Shown here piece by piece: positions 42,095-51,226 of a stretch of 64,000 nt of DNA. Numbering within the stretch: position 1 is the first letter of the stretch; every line of letters begins with the position of its first letter. The translations under genes and the position numbers were made by a program. The notes beneath the pieces were generated by a model. The model saw only the letters and a program-made list of their open reading frames with translations. It was not told where the DNA came from and did no database searches. This DNA comes from Flavobacterium sp. ACN6 (lineage in GTDB: Bacteria > Bacteroidota > Bacteroidia > Flavobacteriales > Flavobacteriaceae), in contig NZ_MRCQ01000008.1 in assembly GCF_002304005.1 (NCBI RefSeq), positions 62,001 to 126,000 on the forward strand, read 5' to 3'.

Positions 42095-43429
42095 TTATTT
42101 AATAAGAGATTTAAGTTGGCCTTTCGATTTAATTAGAGATATTTCGGCAATTTTATAATTTAAAACTGCTCTTGTATAATTGTTTTGAGCTTCAAGTGAT
42201 GCGTTTTCAGCGTCTAATAAATCGGTTAAAGATGCTAAACCTTGAAGGTAATTGTTTTTGGTATTGCTCAGAATTTCAGTTGCCAGACGCATGTTTTCTT
42301 TTTGGTTCTCGATAGTCACCAAGTTATTCTCGATTTGTGCCATTGCATTTCTGTAATCTAAATCAAGAGAAAGTTTGGTGTCTTTAATATCTTCCTGAAG
42401 TGATCTGATTTCTACATCAGCCTGTCTTACTCTTGCACGAGTTCCGAAACCTGTAAAAATTGGCACATGTAAATTCAATCCAATTCCTGAGTAATCTGAC
42501 CAATAAACTCCCGAAGAAGGTTTTGCGAACCAAGGGAATTCAGGGCCTTGACCAATATAATTATATCCTGCAGTTAATGAAAGTGTTGGATAATATGCTG
42601 CTGCAATCGCTTTCTTGTTATATACCAAAAGCTCTTCTTGTTTTTTCAAAAGCAGATATTCTGTTCTGTTTTCGATATTTGGTTCCTCTGTTAAAGAAGC
42701 TGGAACAACTTCAAATTCTTCTTTTGGCATGTCGATTTGAGTTTCAATAGGCATTCCCATGTAAAACTTCAAAGCATTTTCTTGTAATGTAATTTGGTTT
42801 TTAATCTGCTGACGTTCCGTATCAATGTTTGACATTTTTACGATAATACGATCTAAGTCAATTTTTTTAGCCAAACCATTATCAAACTGACCTTGTACGA
42901 TATCACGAACTTTTGTTGTGTTTACGTAATTGCTGTCTAATAAAGTAAGTCTTTCTTTTTGTACATAAACTGAATAGTAGTTATTTGCAACTCTTTCAAT
43001 AACCTGTTCTTCTGTTAACTGGTCGTTTATTTGATAAAATTCACGAGTAGATTTTGCCGCTTTTAAACCTGTAAAAACAGATTGATCAAAAATCGCCTGA
43101 GTTAAAGAAAGTCCTGCAGTAGAAGTCCATGTTTGTCCAAATGCCGCCTGAATTGTAGTTCCCGGCGCACCAAATCCTGCTCCATCAATAACAGTAGTCT
43201 GAATAATTGGATTGTATGTTAGGTTTCCATTTGCAGAAATCTGAGGTAACGCTCTCGAACGCACTTCCTGAATTTTGTATTCGCTGTTTTCAACCTGAAG
43301 TTTTGCTTTTTTAGCATCGGCTTTGTTTACAAGCGCATAGCTAACGGCGTCTTTTAAGGTTAAAGTGGTTACTTGTGCGTTGACAGACAAGCCAATTGTG
43401 CACAAAACTATAAGAACTATTCGTTTCAT
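42095..43429 (-). CDS. TolC-family outer-membrane efflux channel
   Basis: 444 residues with a signal peptide (MKRIVLIVLCTIGLSVNA), two repeated OEP halves rich in long helices (LTLKDAVSYALVNKADAKKAKLQVENS at the start; the second begins near 230) and the C-terminal LASLTDLLDAENASLEAQNNYTRAVLNYKIAEISLIKSKG typical of TolC. It is 9 bp upstream of the adaptor gene. Confidence 0.95.
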   Translation of the reverse strand: MKRIVLIVLCTIGLSVNAQVTTLTLKDAVSYALVNKADAKKAKLQVENSEYKIQEVRSRALPQISANGNLTYNPIIQTTVIDGAGFGAPGTTIQAAFGQTWTSTAGLSLTQAIFDQSVFTGLKAAKSTREFYQINDQLTEEQVIERVANNYYSVYVQKERLTLLDSNYVNTTKVRDIVQGQFDNGLAKKIDLDRIIVKMSNIDTERQQIKNQITLQENALKFYMGMPIETQIDMPKEEFEVVPASLTEEPNIENRTEYLLLKKQEELLVYNKKAIAAAYYPTLSLTAGYNYIGQGPEFPWFAKPSSGVYWSDYSGIGLNLHVPIFTGFGTRARVRQADVEIRSLQEDIKDTKLSLDLDYRNAMAQIENNLVTIENQKENMRLATEILSNTKNNYLQGLASLTDLLDAENASLEAQNNYTRAVLNYKIAEISLIKSKGQLKSLIK

Positions 43430-43487
43430 ATGTAGTTAAATATTTATTTATTGATGATTAAAAATCACCTTTATTATGGATTGATGA

Positions 43488-44087
43488 TTATGCTGTAATT
43501 TTCTTAAGTTGTTTCTCTAGTTCTTCCACTCCTTTTTCTGTTGCCATTGCACGAGTGTGGTATTCTAATGCTTCTAATTCTATTCGTTGTGCTTCACTTT
43601 CAGAGACTGTATTTTCATTAATGTGAAAAATCAATGTGTAATAAAATTTTACATAAGTCTCTATATTCAGATCGGCTCTGTAAAGTCCTTCTTGGATTCC
43701 CTTTTCAATATTATCCCTGAAACATTGTGTGCATTGATCTACTTCGTGCGACAATATGTTTTGATAAATTTCAGGGTAGTGTTTTTTCAACTGGTAAAGA
43801 GGTGATGTATCCATATTGTTTTTAAACATATCACGAAACATCTCTCTAATTTCAAAATTCTCATGGATCGCATTATAATCTTTAGCTACAATGGTATCCA
43901 TAATTTCATGAACTTGTCTGTGGACCATCGAAGTGCTTTCTTCAACCAAAACTTCTTTATTACAGAAATATTTATAGATCGTTTTTTTTGAAATACACAT
44001 TTCACCTGCAATATCGTCCATTGTAACACTCTTAAAACCAAGCTTTAAAAAAAGCTCACTTGCTTTTGCTATAATTTTCTCTTTCAT
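43488..44087 (-). CDS. TetR/AcrR-family regulator of the efflux operon
   Basis: 199 residues: N-terminal HTH (MKEKIIAKASELFLKLGFKSVTMDDIAGEMCISKKTIYKYFCNKEVLVEE) and an all-helical ligand/dimer domain. First gene of tetR-tolC-mfp-rnd. A -7 box TATATTTG (44117-44110 on -) is followed upstream, after 4 bp, by the palindrome GGAAACT-N15-AGTTTCC, so autorepression is likely. The same palindrome occurs twice at yceI. Confidence 0.93.
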   Translation of the reverse strand: MKEKIIAKASELFLKLGFKSVTMDDIAGEMCISKKTIYKYFCNKEVLVEESTSMVHRQVHEIMDTIVAKDYNAIHENFEIREMFRDMFKNNMDTSPLYQLKKHYPEIYQNILSHEVDQCTQCFRDNIEKGIQEGLYRADLNIETYVKFYYTLIFHINENTVSESEAQRIELEALEYHTRAMATEKGVEELEKQLKKITA

Positions 44088-44109
44088 TTTAATTTTCTCA
44101 ATTGCCTTA

Positions 44110-44150
44110 CAAATATAACTCGGAAACTAAAATCTAAAAAAATAGTTTCC
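44110..44150 (-). promoter_or_regulatory. tetR promoter and candidate TetR operator
   Basis: -7 box at 44117-44110 (CAAATATA on +). GGAAACT (44122-44128) and AGTTTCC (44144-44150) form a palindrome with a 15-bp spacer that covers the promoter spacer and -33 zone. Confidence 0.65.
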
Positions 44151-44196
44151 ATTATTTTTGTAATAATTTTACATTAAATTATTTTTTATGTAAGAT

Positions 44197-44718
44197 TTAT
44201 ATGCTAAATTCAAGATTTGCGATTAGCTTAATATCTTTTCCAAGAGCTAAACCGCCATTGTGGTGAAAAGAATTATAATCTAAACCAAAATCCTGACGTT
44301 TAATATCACCTTTAATTTCAAAAGCAACTTTTCTTTCTCCGTTATAAGTGTTCACTCCAATAAACTCTGCATCAAGTTCTACAACTCGAGTCACATCTTT
44401 TATGGTTAAATCTCCTTTAAAGAAATTAATGTTGTTATTTATTTTTTGAAATGAAGTTGATTTAAAACTTATTATTGGATGTTCGTCTACATCAAAAAAG
44501 TCTTGCAGCTGTAAATTGGTATCAATTTGCTGAAAGCTTTCTGTTTTATTATTAATATCCAGTGAAAATTCAACCGACGCATCTTCTATTTCATTATCTT
44601 CAAGACTCACATAACCACCAAATTTGTTTGTTGTTCCTCCCAAATAAGCGATTATCGAATGTCTCATTTTAATTAAAACATCTGATTGAGTAGAATCTAA
44701 AGTCCATGTTGTTTTCAT
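44197..44718 (-). CDS. YceI-family (polyisoprenoid-binding-like) protein
   Basis: 173 residues with the YceI lipocalin-like barrel: TWTLDSTQSDVLIKMRHSIIAYLGGTTNKFGG at the start, IISFKSTSFQKI near 88 and KGDLTIKDVTRVVELDAEF near 105. The family binds isoprenoid lipids, known from structures of YceI-like proteins. No signal peptide is evident, unlike periplasmic YceI. It is divergent to a polyprenyl synthetase gene and carries two copies of the TetR-type palindrome in its control region, so it is probably co-regulated with the efflux operon. Confidence 0.9.
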   Translation of the reverse strand: MKTTWTLDSTQSDVLIKMRHSIIAYLGGTTNKFGGYVSLEDNEIEDASVEFSLDINNKTESFQQIDTNLQLQDFFDVDEHPIISFKSTSFQKINNNINFFKGDLTIKDVTRVVELDAEFIGVNTYNGERKVAFEIKGDIKRQDFGLDYNSFHHNGGLALGKDIKLIANLEFSI

Positions 44719-44763
44719 AAATAACTGATTTAAATGAGTTTATTAATTTTTCAAAACTCGAAT

Positions 44764-44842
44764 GGAAACTTTTATAGTGTTTTGAGTTTCCGCTTAACGC
44801 TGCAAATATAGACAGGAAACTGTAAATACCAAAAAAGTTTCC
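44764..44842 (-). promoter_or_regulatory. yceI promoter with two TetR-type operators
   Basis: On -, TTG (44832-44830), a 19-bp spacer and the -7 TATATTTG (44810-44803). Operator 1 (44815-44842) overlaps spacer and -33; operator 2 (44764-44791) lies between the -7 box and the ATG. Both are GGAAACT-N14-AGTTTCC. Confidence 0.7.
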
Positions 44843-44986
44843 AAGTTTTTTCTAAAAAATTTTAACAAATTCATTTTAAGCCTTTTTTAATTTGATTTTT
44901 AATGTTTTCGCAGCAATTAAAATTTAGAAAGCAAAAATTCATAATGGAATTGTATCTTTGAAGCTCATAAATCAGAATTTCATTTT

Positions 44987-45961
44987 ATGCACGATATAAG
45001 TCAGTACCAGGATTTTTTTATTGATTATCTAAAGAAACAAGACATACATAAAGAACCTATAAATCTTTACGAACCTATTGAATATATATTAGGGCTTGGC
45101 GGAAAACGCATTCGTCCTGTTTTAACTTTGATGGCTGCGGAAGTTTTTGATACTGATTATACTGCTGCACTTCCTGCTGCAATGGCCGTTGAAGTTTTTC
45201 ATAACTTTTCATTGGTACATGACGACATTATGGATGATGCGCCTTTGCGAAGAGGACAAATTACCGTGCATGAAAAATGGAATTTAAACACTGGAATACT
45301 TTCTGGCGATGCCATGCTGATCTTGGCTTATCAATATTTTGAGCAATATGAACCCATTATTTTTAGAAATTTAGCCAAGTTATTCAGCAAAACTGCTCTT
45401 GAAGTCTGTGAAGGACAACAATGGGACGTAGATTTTGAAACCCGCAAAGACGTAACGATTCCCGAATATCTAAAAATGATCGAATACAAAACAGCTGTTT
45501 TAGTTGCCGCCGCCATGAAAATGGGTGCTATTGTTGCTAAAACTTCTGAAAAAGAAGCCGATTTAATCTACGATTTCGGATTGAATTTAGGACTCGCTTT
45601 CCAATTACAAGATGATTATCTAGATGCTTTTGGTGATCCTGAAACCTTCGGAAAACAAGTTGGAGGTGATATTATTGAAAACAAAAAAACCTATTTATAC
45701 CTAAAAGCTTTAGAATTTTCTGCTGACGAAAAAGCCGCAGCATTAGAACAATTATTCAGTTTACAATTAGAAGATAATTTAGAAAAAATCGAAACTGCGA
45801 AGTCTATTTTTAACAAATCTGGAGCTTCAAAAGCAACACAAGAAGCAATCGAAATGTATACTTTTAGAGCTTTTGAAACTTTAGAAAAAATGGAAATCAA
45901 TGCTGAAAAGAAAAAAGTCCTAAGAACTTTCGGCGAAAATTTAATGGGACGTAAGGTTTAG
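44987..45961 (+). CDS. Polyprenyl (trans-isoprenyl) diphosphate synthase
   Basis: 324 residues, cytosolic. First Asp-rich motif SLVHDDIMDDAPLRRG near 76, with the second LAFQLQDDYLDAFGD near 203, plus GGKRIRPVL near 37 and KKTYLYLKAL. It condenses IPP with allylic diphosphates; the residues upstream of the first motif that set chain length (AMAVEVFHNFS) suggest a medium to long chain (quinone side chain or similar), but product length is not certain. A -7 box TATCTTTG lies at 44953-44960. Followed by an unknown gene after 64 bp. Confidence 0.92.
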   Translation: MHDISQYQDFFIDYLKKQDIHKEPINLYEPIEYILGLGGKRIRPVLTLMAAEVFDTDYTAALPAAMAVEVFHNFSLVHDDIMDDAPLRRGQITVHEKWNLNTGILSGDAMLILAYQYFEQYEPIIFRNLAKLFSKTALEVCEGQQWDVDFETRKDVTIPEYLKMIEYKTAVLVAAAMKMGAIVAKTSEKEADLIYDFGLNLGLAFQLQDDYLDAFGDPETFGKQVGGDIIENKKTYLYLKALEFSADEKAAALEQLFSLQLEDNLEKIETAKSIFNKSGASKATQEAIEMYTFRAFETLEKMEINAEKKKVLRTFGENLMGRKV

Positions 45962-46025
45962 TAATCAGTTTTCAGTGTCAGTTTTCAGTAAAATCTAAAA
46001 TCAACAATCTAATATCTAAAATCTC

Positions 46026-46379
46026 ATGTTTGTAGCACCAATTAGTACAGAAGCACTTTTAGATCAAGCGCAGGCAGAGACTTTATATTTAAGCCTGATT
46101 GAGCAGATGAATAAAGATTTTAATCTGGCGAATGAAGGAATTGATTTTCCATTAAGCATTTCTCCCGACGAATTGAAGATTCAGCTTCACGAAAAAATCT
46201 ACCGCATGATTCAGTACAAATTTGCTGAATACCTGAATCTCCTTTACATTATTGATGTTCCCGAAAATGACATTAAAAAACTCGATGGCTCAGATTTAGT
46301 CATTCTGGCTGAACAAGTTGCCTTTTTAATTTTAAAAAGAGAATGGCAAAAGGTTTGGTTTCGGAATTATTATAGATAA
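46026..46379 (+). CDS. Hypothetical protein
   Basis: 117 residues, soluble, helical, acidic in part (MFVAPISTEALLDQAQAETLYLSLIEQMNKDF...). No signal peptide, no TM, no motif I can name. It follows the polyprenyl synthetase by 64 bp containing TCAGTTTTCAG and AATCTAAAAT repeats and may be in its operon. Confidence 0.7.
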   Translation: MFVAPISTEALLDQAQAETLYLSLIEQMNKDFNLANEGIDFPLSISPDELKIQLHEKIYRMIQYKFAEYLNLLYIIDVPENDIKKLDGSDLVILAEQVAFLILKREWQKVWFRNYYR

Positions 46380-46454
46380 AGACTCTAAATTTAAAATAGT
46401 TTATTATTTATTCCAGAAATAATTATAATATTTGTAGGACAAACTCCAAATCCT

Positions 46455-47579
46455 ATGAAAAAAATTCTACTATTTATTTCTTTAACGATTTTACTAATTT
46501 CATCTGCTTGTTCATCAGAAGAAACACCTCTAACTCCAGAAAATCCTGAAACGCCAACTGAAACGCCTCCACTAACTGTAACAGCCACAAAAGTTGACGT
46601 AACAATTTATGGTAGCAGTGATGGTGCCGTTACAATAACTCCAACAGGAGGAACACCTCCATATACTATAACACCTTCCCAAACTGCTTTAGGTGCGGGA
46701 GATCATACATTTACCATTACAGACAGTAAAGGACAAACTATTACAATAACTACGCAAATCGCACAACCAAAAGCAACAATTCCTCAATCTGCTTTGCTTA
46801 GACCTGCAATAAAAAATATCAATAAAAATTCAACTACAGGAAAAACTACTGCGACCGCCAAACGCGTAATTAAATCCATTCAATTTGATAAGGACAAATA
46901 TAAAATTGATGAAGCTTCTGATTATTCATTAACAGACAATTTATATTCTACAGTTGAAGACCAGCTTAATACAAATACTCCGAAGGGAGATATTAGAACC
47001 TATACCTATAATGATGCAGGTCAACTAATACAGATTTACATCCAAAAAGGACCAAATTCACTGGGCTCGTCTGGAATAGAATTTTCGTATGAATATGATA
47101 GTGATGGCAATGTTGTTAATAAAAATACACCTTACACGTATGAAAACGGATTAATTACAAGTGTGTTAATGGATGGCTATCTAACTCTGTATACTTACGA
47201 CGCTCAAGGCAGAGTTATTAGCCGAAAAGGGAATCTTAATGCATCCTCTTTCGAATATACAGATCAGGTAGTAAAGGAAACCAGATTTGATGTCATTCCT
47301 GCCACTGGAGAAGTACCAACTGGAAGGATTATCGTAACAAAATACGACAGTACAAAAGCTGGAATTTATAATAACGAACCATATTATAAAATTGCCACTA
47401 CATTTTCATCTATCCTTGGACAAACATTACCAAATCCATATTTGCATATAATTAATCAAACTATGATAGATAATGATGTAGTACAAAAATCACAATCGTA
47501 TAAATATTTTTATGACACTGACGGATATCTTATAAAAGTTGATGATGGCATGTATGTAACAATTTATACTTACGAATAA
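46455..47579 (+). CDS. SprB-repeat lipoprotein
   Basis: 374 residues. Signal peptide and lipobox (ISSACSSEE), with the acidic SSEE after Cys suggesting export to the cell surface. A Pro/Thr linker leads to one SprB/PKD-like repeat (GSSDGAVTITPTGGTPPYTI near 55), the unit found in the gliding adhesin SprB. The C-terminal half has YD/RHS-like strands (YTYNDAGQLIQIYIQ, YEYDSDGNVVNKNTPYTYENG, YTYDAQGRVISRKG). Likely a surface structural protein; function unknown. Confidence 0.8.
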   Translation: MKKILLFISLTILLISSACSSEETPLTPENPETPTETPPLTVTATKVDVTIYGSSDGAVTITPTGGTPPYTITPSQTALGAGDHTFTITDSKGQTITITTQIAQPKATIPQSALLRPAIKNINKNSTTGKTTATAKRVIKSIQFDKDKYKIDEASDYSLTDNLYSTVEDQLNTNTPKGDIRTYTYNDAGQLIQIYIQKGPNSLGSSGIEFSYEYDSDGNVVNKNTPYTYENGLITSVLMDGYLTLYTYDAQGRVISRKGNLNASSFEYTDQVVKETRFDVIPATGEVPTGRIIVTKYDSTKAGIYNNEPYYKIATTFSSILGQTLPNPYLHIINQTMIDNDVVQKSQSYKYFYDTDGYLIKVDDGMYVTIYTYE

Positions 47580-47710
47580 TAGCCAACAAATTGAAAATTA
47601 TTTACTCCTAAAACTTATTTATTTCATTGTGCAATTCGATTCCATTTGTTTAAATAAGTAAATATAAACTTCAAATAATTTTAACCTTCGAATCTTAGAA
47701 CCTCAGGAAC

Positions 47711-48262
47711 TTAGAAATAAACCCTCACAAAAGGCATAAATCCAGATCCGTAAAGGCTTTTATTGGGATTGTATAAAACATCATAACGAGCACCAATAGT
47801 TACATTTCCAGTTCTGTAACCTGCACCAAGATACAAAGCAGTATTCCAATAACTATCAGAGAAAGCAGGTCTGTTAATATTAGAATCGTATCTTGTATCT
47901 ACTCTCACCTGCTCCAATTCTGCAGACAATTGAAGTTCAGGAATAGGATTTACAAGTCCAATTAAACTACCTCCATAAACATACGATTCATAATAATCTC
48001 TTGAGTTTAAGTAACCAAATTGTAAACCAACACCAACGGCAACAATTTCGTTAACATTGTAAATAGCACTTGGCATAACAGAAATGTCTGTGTAACCAGA
48101 ACCAATTCCTAAACCTAATCCGCCGCCAAATTGAACTTTTTCCCAGAAATGATTACTGTTGTCTATGACATATTTTTGTTGTGCGATAGAATAACTTGAG
48201 AATAAGACTGTCAAAATCACAAAATAATATTTGCAATCGATTGAAATTTGAATTTTATTCAT
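47711..48262 (-). CDS. Small outer-membrane beta-barrel protein
   Basis: 183 residues with a signal peptide (ending SYSIAQQ) and a beta-barrel-like mature part with alternating aromatic strands, GGGLGLGIGSGYTDISVMP near 45, ending FVRVYF. No family function is known to me. It is divergent to sucA with a gap of 116 bp. Confidence 0.7.
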   Translation of the reverse strand: MNKIQISIDCKYYFVILTVLFSSYSIAQQKYVIDNSNHFWEKVQFGGGLGLGIGSGYTDISVMPSAIYNVNEIVAVGVGLQFGYLNSRDYYESYVYGGSLIGLVNPIPELQLSAELEQVRVDTRYDSNINRPAFSDSYWNTALYLGAGYRTGNVTIGARYDVLYNPNKSLYGSGFMPFVRVYF

Positions 48263-48334
48263 AGTTAACGTTTATTTTAACAAATTTTTACGTAAAAGTA
48301 CGTAAAAAAAAGATTTAAATAAATGTGATTGTTG

Positions 48335-48342
48335 TACTTTTG
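48335..48342 (+). promoter_or_regulatory. -7 box of sucA
   Basis: TACTTTTG, 36 bp before the sucA ATG. It shows that the open frame extending to 48325 is not coding. Confidence 0.5.
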
Positions 48343-48378
48343 CCTTTCTATATAACAAAAAGTATATTCACTCATATT

Positions 48379-51153
48379 ATGGATAGGTTTTCATTTTTAA
48401 ACGCAGCGCATACCGAGTTTTTTGCACAATTATACGATCAATATTTAGTAAACCCAGACAGCGTTGAGCCTAGCTGGAGAAGTTTCTTTCAAGGTTTTGA
48501 CTTTGGAATGACTACTTATAACGACGAAAATCCTGTGCAGACTATCGTTGAGTATGTGACTAACGACAACACAGATTACAGTCAGATTTCAGAAAAACTA
48601 AAGAAAGAATTCAACGTTCTTAAATTAATTGACGGATACCGTACGCGCGGGCATTTATTCACGAAAACGAATCCTGTTCGTGACCGTAGAACTTCGTCTC
48701 CAACATTGGATATCGAAAACTTCGGATTATCTACAGCTGATCTTTCAACTGTTTTTGATGCGGCACAAACTATCGGACTTGCACCATCTTCTTTACAAGA
48801 TATTGTAAATCGTCTTAAAGCGATTTACTGCCAGCATATCGGTATTGAATATATGTATATCAGAAATCCTGGCGTTGTAAAATGGATTCAGGATAAATTG
48901 GCTGTAAATGTTAATCAGCCAAATTTCTCTACAGAAGAAAAAAAATCGATCTTAAATAAATTAAACGAAGCTGTTTCTTTTGAGAACTTTTTACATACTA
49001 AATATGTAGGACAAAAACGTTTCTCATTAGAAGGTGGAGAATCTATTATCCCGGCTTTAGATGCTTTAATCGAAAAAGCTGCAGAACAAGGTGTTGAACA
49101 ATTCGTAATGGGAATGGCTCACCGTGGCCGTTTGAACGTTTTGGCAAACATCTTCGGAAAATCTACTCAGGATATTTTTGGTGAGTTTGACGGTAAAGAT
49201 TACGATCAGGAATATTTTGACGGTGACGTAAAATACCACTTAGGTCTTACTGCCGACAAAAAAACAAGATCTGGAAAAAGCATCAACATCAATTTAGCAC
49301 CAAACCCTTCTCACTTAGAAACTGTTGGAGCTGTAATTGAAGGAATTACAAGAGCAAAACAAGATAAATATTTCCCAGAAGATTTTTCAAAAGTATTACC
49401 TATCGCCTTACACGGAGACGCTGCAATTGCAGGACAAGGGATCTTGTATGAAATCATTCAAATGGCACAGCTTGACGGTTACAAAACTGGAGGAACAATC
49501 CATATTGTAATCAACAATCAAGTTGGTTTTACTACAAACTATTTAGACGCTCGTTCATCTACTTATTGTACAGACGTTGCCAAAGTAACGCTTTCACCAG
49601 TTTTACACGTAAATGCTGATGATGCTGAAGCTGTTGTACACGCAGTATCTTTTGCATTAGATTATAGAATGCAGTTTGGACGTGACGTATTTATCGATTT
49701 ATTAGGATACAGAAAATACGGTCATAACGAAGGTGATGAGCCTCGTTTTACACAGCCGGTTTTATATAAAATCATCGCAAAACATAAAAATCCAAGAGAT
49801 ATTTACGCTGAAAAATTATTGTCTGACGGCGTAATCGATGCTTCTTATGTAAATGCTTTGGAAAAACAATACAAATCTGCTTTAGAAGAAAACTTAGAAG
49901 CTTCTCGTAAAAAAGATTTGACAATTATAACTCCATTCATGAAAAACGAATGGGATGGTTTTGTTCAGGTAACTGATACACAAATGCTTCAAAAAGTAGA
50001 TACTACTTTTAATAAAGAAGGATTAGATTCTATCATCAATACAATCTCGACGTTACCAGAAGACAAGAAATTCATCAATAAAATAACTAAAATTGTTACT
50101 GACAGAAAAACAGGATACGACAATAACACTATTGATTGGGGAACTGCAGAAGCTCTAGCTTACGGTTCACTTTTAACAGAAGGATTTGACGTTCGTATTT
50201 CTGGTCAGGATGTTGAGCGTGGTACATTCTCTCACCGTCATGCAGTAGTTAAAGTTGAAGATTCTGAAGAAGAAGTAATTCTTTTAGATGCAATCGAAAA
50301 CAAAAAAGGAAAATTCGGCGTATTCAATTCTCTTTTATCTGAGTACGGAGTTCTTGGTTTTGATTATGGATATGCATTGGCAAATCCAAATGCATTAACA
50401 ATTTGGGAAGCACAATTTGGAGATTTCTCTAACGGAGCTCAAATCATGATTGACCAATATATTTCATGTGGTGAAGATAAATGGAACAACCAAAACGGAA
50501 TTGTTTTATTATTACCTCACGGATATGAAGGACAAGGTGCAGAACACTCTTCTGCAAGAATGGAGCGTTACTTACAACTTTGTGCAAGACAAAACATGTA
50601 TGTTGCCGATTGTACAACGCCAGCCAACTTTTTCCACTTGTTAAGAAGACAAATGAAAACGAATTTCCGTAAACCATTGGTAGTTTTCTCTCCAAAAAGT
50701 TTATTAAGAGATCCTAGATGTGTTTCTACAGCAGAAGAATTAGCTACAGGAAGTTTCCAAGAAACAATTGACGATAATACAGTGGACAAAAAAGGCGTAA
50801 AAACTTTAGTATTTGTTACTGGTAAATTCTATTATGACATTACTGCAGAAAGAGAAAACAACGGAAGAAATGACGTTGCGGTTGTTCGTATCGAGCAATT
50901 ATTCCCTTTACCAGTTGAACAGTTAAAAGCAATTATCTCACAATATCCAAATGCAGATGATTATGTTTGGGCCCAAGAAGAACCTAAAAATATGGGAGCA
51001 TACAGCTTTATGTTAATGAACTTTGATCTTGTAAAATGGAGATTGGCTTCATTAAAAGCATACGCTGCACCGGCATCAGGAAGTTACACACGTGCAAAAC
51101 GTCGTCATGCAGATGCAATTAGAATGGTATTCGATAAAAATTTATTCAGATAA
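48379..51153 (+). CDS. sucA: 2-oxoglutarate dehydrogenase E1 component
   Basis: Thiamine-diphosphate decarboxylase of the TCA-cycle complex. ATG 48379 gives 924 residues starting MDRFSFLNAAHTEFFAQLYDQYLVNPDSVEPSWRSFFQ, the usual N-terminal E2-docking segment. Inside: KRFSLEGGESIIPALDALIE, MAHRGRLNVLANI, the ThDP-binding GDAAIAGQG through VINNQVGFTT, the E1 histidines in HNEGDEPRFTQP, and in the C-terminal half SGQDVERGTFSHRHAV and LPHGYEGQGAEHSSARMERYLQL. It is followed by sucB after 73 bp carrying a palindrome. Confidence 0.97.
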   Translation: MDRFSFLNAAHTEFFAQLYDQYLVNPDSVEPSWRSFFQGFDFGMTTYNDENPVQTIVEYVTNDNTDYSQISEKLKKEFNVLKLIDGYRTRGHLFTKTNPVRDRRTSSPTLDIENFGLSTADLSTVFDAAQTIGLAPSSLQDIVNRLKAIYCQHIGIEYMYIRNPGVVKWIQDKLAVNVNQPNFSTEEKKSILNKLNEAVSFENFLHTKYVGQKRFSLEGGESIIPALDALIEKAAEQGVEQFVMGMAHRGRLNVLANIFGKSTQDIFGEFDGKDYDQEYFDGDVKYHLGLTADKKTRSGKSININLAPNPSHLETVGAVIEGITRAKQDKYFPEDFSKVLPIALHGDAAIAGQGILYEIIQMAQLDGYKTGGTIHIVINNQVGFTTNYLDARSSTYCTDVAKVTLSPVLHVNADDAEAVVHAVSFALDYRMQFGRDVFIDLLGYRKYGHNEGDEPRFTQPVLYKIIAKHKNPRDIYAEKLLSDGVIDASYVNALEKQYKSALEENLEASRKKDLTIITPFMKNEWDGFVQVTDTQMLQKVDTTFNKEGLDSIINTISTLPEDKKFINKITKIVTDRKTGYDNNTIDWGTAEALAYGSLLTEGFDVRISGQDVERGTFSHRHAVVKVEDSEEEVILLDAIENKKGKFGVFNSLLSEYGVLGFDYGYALANPNALTIWEAQFGDFSNGAQIMIDQYISCGEDKWNNQNGIVLLLPHGYEGQGAEHSSARMERYLQLCARQNMYVADCTTPANFFHLLRRQMKTNFRKPLVVFSPKSLLRDPRCVSTAEELATGSFQETIDDNTVDKKGVKTLVFVTGKFYYDITAERENNGRNDVAVVRIEQLFPLPVEQLKAIISQYPNADDYVWAQEEPKNMGAYSFMLMNFDLVKWRLASLKAYAAPASGSYTRAKRRHADAIRMVFDKNLFR

Positions 51154-51168
51154 AAAGAAATGTTTCAA

Positions 51169-51200
51169 GTTTCAGTCCCGATAACTATCGGGATTGAAAC
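51169..51200. repeat. Palindrome GTTTCAGTCCCGATA in the sucA-sucB gap
   Basis: Arms 51169-51183 and 51186-51200, one mismatch. It contains the CCCGATA...TATCGGG core seen in other intergenic elements; it may modulate read-through or RNA stability between the subunits. Confidence 0.65.
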
Positions 51201-51226
51201 CATAAAAACCTTAAACAAAAACAAAG

